Shown: piece after piece, positions 49,436 through 60,920 of the stretch
Numbering within the stretch: the stretch's first letter is position 1
Layout of the letters: each line of letters starts with the position of its first letter
Assembly (NCBI RefSeq): GCF_027580225.2
Contig: NC_073358.2
Coordinates: 13,374,001-13,438,000 of the forward strand
DNA: 64,000 bases
Origin: Misgurnus anguillicaudatus
Lineage: Eukaryota > Chordata > Actinopteri > Cypriniformes > Cobitidae
Reading direction: 5' to 3'
Made by a program: the position numbers and the translations under genes
The notes under the pieces: model-generated
What the model was told of the DNA's origin: nothing
The model's input: only the letters and a program-made list of their open reading frames with translations
Database searches by the model: none

Positions 49436-52130
49436 AGCCCCACTGTGTAGGATCTACTCCCATCTAGTGGTAAAACTCTATATGACAACCAACTGATTAT
49501 TACTTTCTAGCCCCCCCATTCGGAACGCGTTTTAACTAGTACGGTGGCCCTGTCATGCCAAGGTTAACATGGCTTCCGGTAGCTAAAGCAAAAGCAATGA
49601 AAAAATGAACAATTTGCATTGTCCTTTGCCTGTGATCCGTCAAAGCACACAGATTTATGTTAAACATGTAAAAAGTCTGATTGTCATGATATGTCCGCTT
49701 GAAATCACATACAAAAAGCAACCATAAACGTAGCTTAGACACTCCTTTTTCATCCACGCATGGAAAAATATCACAGGGGCTGTTACACTTGGTATTTAGA
49801 TGTGTTTTCGTCGATCAGATCACAAGTGGACGAGAGAGAGACATTACGTTTACACTTGGTGTTTAAATCCGTCTCTTTTTGTCCATTTTCGACCGCTTCT
49901 TTCCAGATTACTGAGGAGATGGTCTGTGGACGAGTCCCTCTCCTGTCATTTAATCATGAGCTGGAATAATGCTAGGTTTAAATGGACGCGAAACTAATAT
50001 GTCAGAGTCCAATGTTTATGTTTTAAGTAAACGTTACATGTCAGTGTATATGTAAAAGCTTTCTCTGATATTGGTGAAATAAGATCGCACAACTTTCACA
50101 CGCTTGTAAAATGAAACGAACGACGCGCAGATCAGCGGCGTTTTATCAATGAAAGGCTAAAAATAGCGCTGTCACCGTGTGTTTGTGCTACGTAAGAGGT
50201 CAGAAAAGATGAAAAACATTTATCTCAGTACCTCAGATTACATAAATGGGCGGAGAGACGGCGTGTGGCTGTTCGAACACATTAAACCACATGTGTGTTT
50301 ACACTAACTGCATAACCATGCTATAGCCAAGGAACTATAAAACTTCAAGTTTACAACATAGACTGTATAGATGTAAACGAATATGCTGAATTACCTGTGG
50401 TGAAAATAGAAAGTAGCAACTTCATTGTCCATTGAGGCTCATCTTGGAAAACTAACTCCAATACAGAGCATGTGAGCGGAGCGGGAGCGTTGAGCGGTGC
50501 GGTAATATTTCCATCAGAGCGCATTTCCGAAAATTCCGCTCCGCTCGCTCAATACGCTCAGCACCGCTCGCTCATCCCAGAATGCCCTTTGGTAATTTGC
50601 TAGTTCGAGAATCTGTAAAAACGGCTAGCAATAAGTTATGGAGTTCAAATATTGTTTTAAGGAAGTCCCCAGCATTATATATAAATGAAAGAAATGAAAC
50701 TAAGATGACAGAATAACTGTAGCATCGTCTGCATCTAGATGCAGTTTTAAAGATTAAAATAACTTTAATCCAACTGATCAACACAAATACAAATATATTT
50801 GTAGGCCTACATAATATAACTGATTGCTTACCAGCATTAAAACCACTTAAAATAAAAACATTTATAGTTCTTTGTGTATGTACAGCGGCCACTCCGTGGA
50901 TGAAGCTGTAGCCAAAAACGCCGGTGCCTTTAGTATTAACTGACTGAACACTTGACTTTCCTGAACATTTAGATATTGTTTCATCAATAGTATCTGCGTG
51001 GAACATTATAAACATTGCTGATAATCTGCCGACTCGACTGATTCAGCACGTCCTCTATTTTACAGCGAGTCCGCTTAATTAACGGCTTTTCGTTCGGTCC
51101 GCGTGAGCTAAACATTTTTGTTCTGTAATTTGTTCTCGTATAGGCTATATTTCTACATATTTTCGACCATGTAACATCTGGGATAAAATGTAAGTTGTTA
51201 TAGATAGCATTTAAGCTTGTTCTTGTTCTGAAATGATGAAATGTTTAGTCTGACTAAAATGATCTATCTAGATTAATTTAGCCAAAATAATGATTTATTC
51301 GTTATATAGATACATGTTAATTTATCTACTAATATACTATTGAAAATGCCATAAATACATATTCTGTATTGCATTCGTTTTGTACATTTACAGGTTCATA
51401 AATACTGTCTAATTTTAATTTCTTTAAGACACTGTGTTCTGTTTTTACCGATGCAATGTAAATTCGCACTTAAAAACTTTCTTGTTAAGAAATTGTTCTT
51501 CAATTTATTTTAGTTTTTTCAAATAATATATTTATATAATATTATAGTTTGTTAATCTTTTTCTCATAAGTGGAACGAATTGTTATAATATTTCATAATT
51601 ACTTATTACATTTATTATAACTTAAAATTGTGAATTAGTAAAACATGTGGATTTCATGGAAACAAATTGTTAATTTGAATTATATCCATATCAGTTAAAC
51701 TAGGTCTAATAGCCAACACACAACTGTACATAACTGCGATTTATCAGCTAATACTTTAATTAAATGCAATTATCCAAGAACGTCAGTAGGCTACAGAAAA
51801 CAACTAGGCTTACTAAATATTTTTTTATGTCGGAGCGGGATCTGAGCGGGAATTGGTTTATTTGCGAGCGTGAGCGGAAAGTTAACGGAGCGCTTGCTTG
51901 GGCGGTGAGCGACTGAGTGGAGCGCTTGAACAGTAGAGCGGAATATTTAGCGGAGCGTCACACCGCTCTGCACCGCTCACATGCTCTGCTCCAATATGAC
52001 TTTGGTCTTGATGTTTTTCCTGTCCCGTTGTCGTTTAAAATCCCCGTTTCGCTTCCTTGGCGACTTGTTTTAATGTCCTCGAGAATATGTCTTCAACAGG
52101 CTTTCAAATCAAAGGATTAGATCGCAGGTT
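49436..52130 (+). mobile_element. TTAA-target element, left end seen, carrying a nested hAT
   Basis: TTAA at 49432-49435 then AGCCCCACTGTGTAGGATC, a terminus typical of fish TTAA elements. Sequence on both sides of the nested hAT at 50464-51988 joins smoothly (CTAACTCCAATA then TGACTTTGGTCTTG). The right terminus was not found, so the right boundary is a guess. Confidence 0.45.
50464..51988. mobile_element. hAT element with GAGCGG subterminal repeats, 1525 bp
   Basis: Ends CAGAGCATGTGAGCGG and (inverted) CAGAGCATGTGAGCGG are identical for 16 bases, flanked by CTCCAATA at 50456-50463 and 51989-51996. Multiple GAGCGG/GAGCGC hexamers cluster within about 120 bases of each end, probable transposase-binding repeats. 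Interior AT-rich. A 147-codon minus frame at 50572-51015 has no known domain. Confidence 0.87.
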
Positions 52131-52263
52131 TATCACGGCGTGCGGCCGAAGGATTCAGTCCACGCAGGTCGCATATCCGGGCTGCATACGTCATCAAGCC
52201 TGGTTTATTTAAATTAACTGAGCATTACATTCGCAAGTCATAAGCATATTACATCAATTTACA
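52131..52263 (+). mobile_element. Half copy of the isca1-promoter MITE
   Basis: GGTCGCATATCCGGGCTGC, ATACGTCATCAAGCCTGG and AACTGAGCATTACATTCGC match 14037-14120 closely. It is cut off at about 52263 where the GCTGCAAGCAGC array begins. Confidence 0.8.
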
Positions 52264-52267
52264 AATA

Positions 52268-54219
52268 TAGCTGCAAGCAGCGATACCGGGGTCAAGCCAA
52301 ACATGGCAAAAAATGATTCAAACGTGATGACTGTCATGATAGATATAAAAAATAGCAATTTTTTGTATCTTGAGACCACTAGGTGGCGCTGTGCCGAAAC
52401 AATAGATGGTGCCTCAGGTCATGACTGTGATGACACATACCAAATTTGGTGTAAATACGATAAAGCGATACGGAGATATAGCCTTAAATTATTTGACCAC
52501 TAGGGGGCACTGACCAAAACAATAGATGGTGACTCAGGTCATGATTGTGATGACACTCCCCAAATTTGGTGTAAATACGATAAAGAGATGCAGAGATATA
52601 GCTTCAAATCTCTTGACCACTAGGGGGCGCCGAAAAGTTTACAAGTCCTCTCAGAACATGTTGCTGATGAACCATACCAAGTTTCATAACAATACGCAAT
52701 TGCGTTTCTGAAATACTTGAACTTAAAAAAAATTCAAAATGGCCGACACACAAAATGGCCGACCAAAAACCATTTGGTATCGTTTGACTCGGCATGCCTC
52801 ACGAAATCTAACAAGACTACTCTCATAATTTTACATTCAAGTTTGCAGTAGTTATAAGCAAACATAGACATTTTTTATATCTCGTGACCAGTAGGGGGCA
52901 GTGTGACGAAACGGTGTTTGCACTCTCAGGTCATCACTGTTATGACATATACCAAGTCTCATATCAATACGCAAAAGTTTTGCGAAGATACAGGCTCAAA
53001 CCAATTTTGGCGTGCTCGCCCTCGCATTCTTTGATGCGTTATACGACAACGGATAGGTCTACCGAAAATCTTTTGATAACTTTTTGTCTAGAGTGTCTCT
53101 AGATGATGCATACCCAAAATCAAGCCAATCACACGAGCGCTCTAGGAGGAGTTCGAAAAAGTAGCTGTTCAATATAATTCAAAATGGCCGACAGGAAGTA
53201 GGTTTGACTCAAACATATTTGGTACAGTCGGACTCAGCATGAGCCAAGGTATCAATAGAGTGAAGTCTTATGTCATAGTGTCAATTTTATCAAATGATAT
53301 AAAGATTTAAAAAAAATTTTTTACATATCCTGACCACTAGGTGGCGCCGTCCTAAAGATTTATAGGTGCGCTCAGAACATGTCACTGATGAACCATGCCA
53401 AATTTCGTAGCGATACGCCATTCTGTTTGTGAAATACTGAACTTAATGAGAAAATTCAAAATGGCCGACACTCAAAATGGCCGACCGAAAACCGTTTGGT
53501 ATCGTTTGACTCGGCATGCCTCAAGGAATCTAACAAGACCACCTTCATGATTTTAGACTCAAGTTTGAAGTAGTTATAAGCGAAAATAGGCATTTTTCGA
53601 ATCTCGTGACCACTAGGTGGCACTGTGACGAAACGTTGCAGGCACCCTCAGGTCATGACTGTAATGACATATACCAAGTTTTGTATCGATACAATAAAGT
53701 TTTGCGAAGATAAGGCCTCACGTCTGTTTTGGCGTGCTCGCCGCCATATATGTTGTCAATTTATATGAGAACGCATTGGTCTATCAAAAAGCTTTTGATA
53801 ACTTTTTGTCTTGGGTGTCTCTAGATGCTACATACCAAAGGACATGCAAATCGGACAAAAGGTCTAGGAGGAGTTCGAAAAAGTAGGTTTTACGAAAAAT
53901 TCAAAATGGCGGAAAGATGTGCATGACACAAATGACATCAATGTGTGCAATTGAATCATCATGAGCCAAGGATTCAGAGGAAACAAGAATTTAGTTTCTA
54001 GGACTCATGGGTCAGAAGTTATGAGCATGAACATAAGTGGATTTTTGGACTGTTGGTGGCGCTAGAGGGTTTGAGTCAGACACACCAATGTTGCTATAGT
54101 AACTTCTGAGACTGTCCTCTACATGTGTGCCAAAATTCATAACTTTCCTATGTACGGTTCTATGGGCTGCCATTGACTTTCGGCGGAAGAACGAGGAAGA
54201 AAAATAATAATAATAAATA
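52268..54219 (+). mobile_element. Array unit 1 of the GGGGTCAAGCC element (1952 bp)
   Basis: Begins TAGCTGCAAGCAGCGATACC then GGGGTCAAGCC. Contains two copies of the 119 bp subrepeat, six CTCF-like motifs on the plus strand (first at 52376), then a shared 3' region ending CGGAAGAACGAGGAAG and an (AAT)n tail. No protein-coding gene. Confidence 0.85.
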
Positions 54220-56430
54220 TAGCTGCAAGCAGCGATACCGGGGTCAAGCCAAACATGGCAAAAAATGATTCATACGTGATGACTGTCATAATTTAAGATC
54301 TAAGTTTGCATTAGTTTTATGAAAAAATAGCAATTTTTTGTATCTTGAGACCACTAGGTGGCGCTTTGCCGAAACAACAGACGGTGCCCCAGGTCATGAC
54401 CGCGATGACACACACCAAATCCAGTGCAAATACAACAAAGCGATACGAAGATATAGCCTTAAATGACGTGACCACTAGGGGGCACTGACCAAACAATAAA
54501 TTGTGACTCAGGTCTTGATTGTGATGACACCCACCAAATTTGGTGTAAATACAATAAAGCGATACGGAGATATAGCCTTAAATGACTTGACCACTAGGGG
54601 GCACTGACCAAATAATAAATTGTGACTCAGGTCTTGATTGTGATGACACCCACCAAATTTGGTGTAAATACAATAAAGAGATGCAGAGATATAGCCTTAA
54701 ATAACTTGACCACTAGGGGGCACTGACCAAAAAATAAATTGTGACTCAGGTCTTGATTGTGATGACACCCACCAAATTTGGTGTAAATACGATAAAGAGA
54801 TGCAGAGATATAGCTTCAAATCCCTTGACCACTAGGGGGCACCGGAAAGTTTACAAGTCCTCCCAGAACATGTTGCTGATGAACCATACCAAGTTTCATA
54901 ACAATACGTAATTGCGTTTCTGAAATACTTGAACTTAAAGAAAAATTCAAAATGGCCGACACACAAAATGGCCGACCAAAAACCATTTGGTATCGTTTGA
55001 CTCGGCATGCCTCACGAAATCTAACAAGACCACTCTCATAATTTTACATTCAAGTTTGCAGTAGTTATAAGCAAAAATAGACATTTTTTATATCTCGTGA
55101 CCAGTAGGGGGCAGTGTGACGAAATGGTGCATGCACCCTCAGGTCATCACTGTTATGACATATACCAAGTCTCATATTAATACGCAAAAGTTTTGCGAAG
55201 ATACAGGCTCAAACACATTTTGGCGTGCTCGCCCTCGCATTCTTTGATGCGTTATACGACAACGGATAGGTTTACCGAAAAGCTTTTGATAAGTTTTTGT
55301 CTAGAGTGTCTCTAGATGATGCATACCAAAAATCTAGCCAATCACACGAGCGCTCTAGGAGGAGTTCGAAAAAGTAGGTGTTCAATATAATTCAAAATGG
55401 CCGACAGGAAGTAGGTTTGACTCAGACATATTTGGTACAGTCGGACTCAGCATGAGCCAAGGAATCAATAGAGTGAAGTCTTATGTCATAGTGGCAATTT
55501 AATCAAATGATATAAAGATTTTAAACAATTTATTTACATATCCTGACCACTAGGTGGCGCCGTCCTAAAGATTTATAGGTGCGCTCAGAACATGTCACTG
55601 ATGAACCATGCCAAATTTCGTAGCGATACGCCATTCTGTTTGTGAAATACTGAACTTAATGAGAAAATTCAAAATGGCCGACACCCAAAATGGCCGACCG
55701 AAAACCGTTTGGTATCGTTTGACTCGGCATGCCTCAAGGAATCTAACAAGACCAACTTCATGATTTTAGACTCAACTTTGAAGTAGTTATCAGCGAAAAT
55801 AGGCATTTTTCGAATCTCGTGACCACTAGGTGGCGCTGTGACGAAACGTTGCAGGCACCCTCAGGTCATGACTGTAATGACATATACCAAGTTTCGTGTC
55901 GATACAATAAAGTTTTGCGAAGATACGGCCTCACGTCCGTTTTGGCGTGCTCGCCGCCATATATGTTGGCAATTTGTACGAGAACGCATTGGTCTATCAA
56001 AAAGCTTTTGATAACTTTTTGTCTGGGGTGCCTCTAGATGCTACATACCAAAGGACATGAAAATTGGACAAACGGTCTAGGAGGAGTTCGAAAAAGTAGG
56101 TTTTACGGAAAATTCAAAATGGCGGAAAGATGTGCATGACACAAATGACATCAATGTGTGCATTTGAATCATCATGAGCAAAGGATTCAGAAGAAACAAG
56201 AATTTAGTTTCTAGGACTCACGGGTCAGAAGTTATGAGCATGAACATAAGTGGATTTTTGGACTGTTGGTGGCGCTAGAGGGTTTGAGTCAGACACCCCA
56301 ATGTTGCTATAGTAACTTCTGAGACTGTCCTTTACATGTGTGCCAAATTTCATAACTTTCCTATGTACGGTTCTATGGGCTGCCATTGACTTTTGGGTGG
56401 AAGAACGAGGAAGAATAATAATAATAAATA
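54220..56430 (+). mobile_element. Array unit 2 (2211 bp)
   Basis: Same start, joined directly to the (AAT)n tail of unit 1. Four 119 bp-type subrepeat copies and eight CTCF-like motifs. It ends in (AAT)n without the GGGGCTTGACCCC terminus. Confidence 0.85.
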
Positions 56431-58587
56431 TAGCTGCAAGCAGCGATACCGGGGTCAAGCCAAACATGGCAAAAAATGATTCATACGTGATGACTGTCAT
56501 GATTTAAGATCTAAGTTTGCATTAGTTTTATGAAAAAAAGCAATTTTTTTGTATCTTGAGACCACTAGGTGGCACTGTGCTGAAAGAATAGATGGTGCCT
56601 CAGGTCATGACTGTGATGACACATACCAAATTTAGTGTAAATGGAATAAAGCGATACGCAGATATAGGCTTAAATGACTTGACCACTAGGGGGCACTGAC
56701 CAAAAAATAAATTGTGACTCAGGTCTTGATTGTGATGACACCCACCAAATTTGGTGTAAATACAATAAAGAGATGCAGAGATATAGCCTTAAATGACTTG
56801 ACCACTAGGGGGCACTGACCAAAAAATAAATTGTGACTCAGGTCTTGATTGTGATGACACCCACCAAATTTGGTGTAAATACGATAAAGAGATGCAGAGA
56901 TATAGCTTCAAATCTCTTGACCACTAGGGGGCACCGGAAAGTTTACAAGTCCTCCCAGAACATGTTGCTGATGAATCATACCAAGTTTCATAACAATACT
57001 CAATTGCGTTTCTGAAATACTTGAACTTAAAGAAAAATTCAAAATGGCCGACACACAAAATGGCTGACCAAAAACCATTTGGTATCGTTTGACTCGCCAT
57101 GCCTCACGAAATCTAACAAGACCAGTCTCATAATTTTACATTCAAGTTTGCAGTAGTTATAAGCAAAAATAGACATTTTTTATATCTCGTGACCAGTAGG
57201 GGGCAGTGTGACGAAATGGTGCATGCACCCTCAGGTCATCACTGTTATGACATATCCCAAGTCTCATATTAATACGCAAAAGTTTTGCGAAGATACAGGC
57301 TCAAACACATTTTGGCGTGCTCGCCCTCGCATTCTTTGATACGTTATACGACAACGGATAGGTCTACCGAAAATCTTTTGATAACTTTTTGTCTAGAGTG
57401 TCTCTAGATGATGCATACCAAAAATCAAGCCAATCACACAAGCGCTCTAGGAGGAGTTCGAAAAAGTAGGTGTTCAATATAATTCAAAATGGCCGACAGG
57501 AAGTAGGTTTGACTCAGACATATTTGGTACAGTCGGACTCAGCATGAGCCAAGGAATCAATAGAGTGAAGTCTTATGTCATAGTGGCAATTTAATCAAAT
57601 GATATAAAGATTTTAAAAAATGTATTTACATATCCTGACCACTAGGTGGTGCTGTCCTAAAGATTTATAGGTGCGCTCAGAACATGTCACTGATGAACCA
57701 TGCCAAATTTCGTAGCGATACGTTATTCTGTTTGTGAAATACTGAACTTAAGGAGAAAATTCAGAATGGCCGACACACAAAATGGCCGACCGAAAACCGT
57801 TTGATATCGTTTGACTCGGCATGCCTCAAGGAATCTAACAAGACCACCTTTGTGATTTTAGGCCAAAGTTTGAAGTAGTTATAAGCGAAAATAGGCATTT
57901 TTCGAATCTCGTGCCCACTAGGTGGCGCTGTGACGAAACGTTGCAGGCACCCTCAGGTCATGACTGTAATGACATATACCAAGTTTCGTGTCGATACAAT
58001 AAAGTTTTGCGAAGATAAGGCCTCACGTCCGTTTTGGCGTGCTCGCCGCTATATATGTTGTCAATTTATATGAGAACGCATTGGTCTATCAAAAAGCTTT
58101 TGATAACTTTTTGTCGTGGGTGTCTCTAGATGCTACATACCAAAGGACATGCAAATCGGACAAACGGTCTAGGAGGAGTTCGAAAAAGTAGGTTTTACAA
58201 AAAATTCAAAATGGCGGAAAGATTTGCATGACACCAATGACATCAATGTGTGCATTTGAATCATCATGAGCCAAGGATTCAGAGGAAACAAGAATTTAGT
58301 TTCTATGACTTCTGGGTCAGAAGTTATGAGCATGAACATAAGTGGATTTTTGGACTGTTGGTGGCGCTAGAGGGTTTGAGTCAGACACACCAAAGTTGCT
58401 ATAGTAACTTCTGAGACTGTCCTCTACATGTGTGCCAAATTTCATAACTTTCCTATGTACGGTTCTATGGGCTGCCATTGACTTCAATGGCGGAAGAGGA
58501 AACATAATAATAATAATAATAATAATAATAAGAAAACTAACAATAACAATAGGGTTCTACGCCCCTTCGGGGCTTGACCCCTAAATA
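56431..58587 (+). mobile_element. Array unit 3 (2157 bp) with complete right terminus
   Basis: Three subrepeats and about seven motifs (two are imperfect: GGTGGTGCT near 57640 and CCCACTAGG near 57913). After the (AAT)n tract at 58506-58530 it retains AAGAAAACTAACAATAACAA and the right terminus GCCCCTTCGGGGCTTGACCC. Confidence 0.85.
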
Positions 58588-60920
58588 TAGCTGCAAGCAG
58601 CGATACCGGGGTCAAGCCAAACATGGCCAAAATCGATTCATACGTGATGACTGTCATAATTTAAGATCTAAGTTTGCATTAGTTTTATGAAAAAATAGCA
58701 ATTTTTTGTATCTTGAGACCACTAGGTGGCGCTTTGCCGAAACAATAGATGGTGCCTCAGGTCATGACTGTGATGACACATACCAAATTTAGTGTAAATA
58801 CAATAAAGCGATACGGCGATATAGCCTTAAATGACTTGACCACTAGGGGGCACTGACCAAACAATAAATTGTGACTCGGGTCTTGATTGTGATGACACCC
58901 ACCAAATATGGTGTAAATACAATAAAGCGATACGGAGATATAGCCTTAAATGACTTGACCACTAGGGGGCACTGACCAAATAATAAATTGTGACTCAGGT
59001 CTTGATTGTGATGACACCCACCAAATTTGGTGTAAATACAATAAAGAGATGCAGAGATATAGCCTTAAATGACTTGACCACTAGGGGGCACTGACCAAAC
59101 AATAAATTGTGACTCGGGTCTTGATTGTGATGACACCCACCAAATATGGTGTAAATACAATAAAGAGATGCAGAGATATAGCCTTAAATAACTTGACCAC
59201 TAGGGGGCACTGAACAAAAAATAAATTGTGACTCAGGTCTTGATTGTGATGACACCCACCAAATTTGGTGTAAATACGATAAAGAGATGCAGAGATATAG
59301 CTTCAAATCTCTTGACCACTAGGGGGCACCGGAAAGTTTACAAGTCCTCCCAGAACATGTTGCTGATGAACCATACCAAGTTTCATAACAATACGTAATT
59401 GCTTTTCTGAAATACTTGAACTTAAAGAAAAATTCAAAATGGCCGACACACAAAATGGCCGACCAAAAACCATTTGGTATCGTTTGACTCGGCATGCCTC
59501 ACGAAATCTAACAAGACCACTATCATAATTTTACATCCAAGTTTGCAGTAGTTATAAGCAAAAATAGACATTTTTTATATCTCGTGACCAGTAGGGGGCA
59601 GTGTGACGAAATGGTGCATGCACCCTCAGGTCATCACTGTTATGACATATACCAAGTCTCATATTAATACACAAAAGTTTTGCGAAGATACAGGCTCAAA
59701 CACATTTTGGCGTGCTCGCCCTCGCATTCTTTGATGCGTTATAAGACAACAAATAGGTCTACCGAAAAGCTTTTGATAACTTTTTGTCTAGAGTGTCTCT
59801 AGATGATGCATACCAAAAATCTAGCCAATCACACGAGCGCTCTAGGAGGAGTTCGAAAAAGTAGGTGTTCAATATAATTCAAAATGGCCGACAGGAAGTA
59901 GGTTTGACTCAGACATATTTGGTACAGTCGGACTCAGCATGAGCCAAGCAATCAATAGAGTGAAGTCTTATGTCATAGTGGCAATTTAATCAAATGATAT
60001 AAAGATTTTAAACAATTTATTTACATATCCTGACCACTAGGTGGCGCCGTCCTAAAGATTTATAGGTGCGCTCAGAACATGTCACTGATGAACCATGCCA
60101 AATTTCGTAGCGATACGCCATTCTGTTTGTGAAATACTGAACTTAATGAGAAAATTCAAAATGGCCGACACCCAAAATGGCCGACCGAAAACCGTTTGGT
60201 ATCGTTTGACTCGGCATGCCTCAAGGAATCTAACAAGACCAACTTCATGATTTTAGACTCAACTTTGAAGTAGTTATAGGCGAAAATAGGCATTTTTCGA
60301 ATCTCGTGACCACTAGGTGGCGCTGTGACGAAACGTTGCAGGCACCCTCAGGTCATGACTGTAATGACATATACCAAGTTTCGTGTCGATACAATAAAGT
60401 TTTGCGAAGATACGGCCTCACGTCCGTTTTGGCGTGCTCGCCGCCATATATGTTGGCAATTTGTACGAGAACGCATTGGTCTATCAAAAAGCTTTTGATA
60501 ACTTTTTGTCTGGGGTGCCTCTAGATGCTACATACCAAAGGACATGAAAATCGGACAAACGGTCTAGAAGGAGTTCGAAAAAGTAGGTTTTACGGAAAAT
60601 TCAAAATGGCGGAAAGATGTGCATGACACAAATGACATCAATGTGTGCAATTGAATCATCATGAGCAAAGGATTCAGAGGAAACAAGAATTTAGTTTCTA
60701 GGACTCACGGGTCAGAAGTTATGAGCATGAACATAAGTGGATTTTTGGACTGTTGGTGGCGCTAGAGGGTTTGAGTCAGACACACCAATGTTGCTATAGT
60801 AACTTCTGAGACTGTCCTTTACATGTGTGCCAAATTTCATAACTTTCCTATGTACGGTTCTATGGGCTGCCATTGACTTTTGGGTGGAAGAACGAGGAAG
60901 AAGAATAATAATAATAAATA
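58588..60920 (+). mobile_element. Array unit 4 (2333 bp), longest unit
   Basis: Motifs start at 58719, 58840, 58959, 59078, 59197, 59316, 59588, 60034 and 60310. The middle ones are exactly 119 bases apart, showing five subrepeats. Ends in (AAT)n without the right terminus. A 72-codon frame at 60306 is the same as one at 55819, because the units are copies. Confidence 0.85.
58780..59320 (+). repeat. 119 bp subrepeat array within unit 4
   Basis: Five copies at 119-base spacing; each reads GACTCAGGTCTTGATTGTGA, CCCACCAAATTTGGTGTAAA and ATAGCCTTAAAT, then the motif. Equivalent arrays of two to four copies sit in units 1, 2, 3 and 5. It is the reverse complement counterpart of the 121 bp array at 2978-3765. 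Confidence 0.88.

Noticed and set aside
58550..58620. Helitron 3' end (hairpin near terminus)
   Set aside because: A hairpin is present but the end is not CTRR, the start is not TC, and the ends carry an inverted GGGGTCAAGCC, which Helitrons lack.
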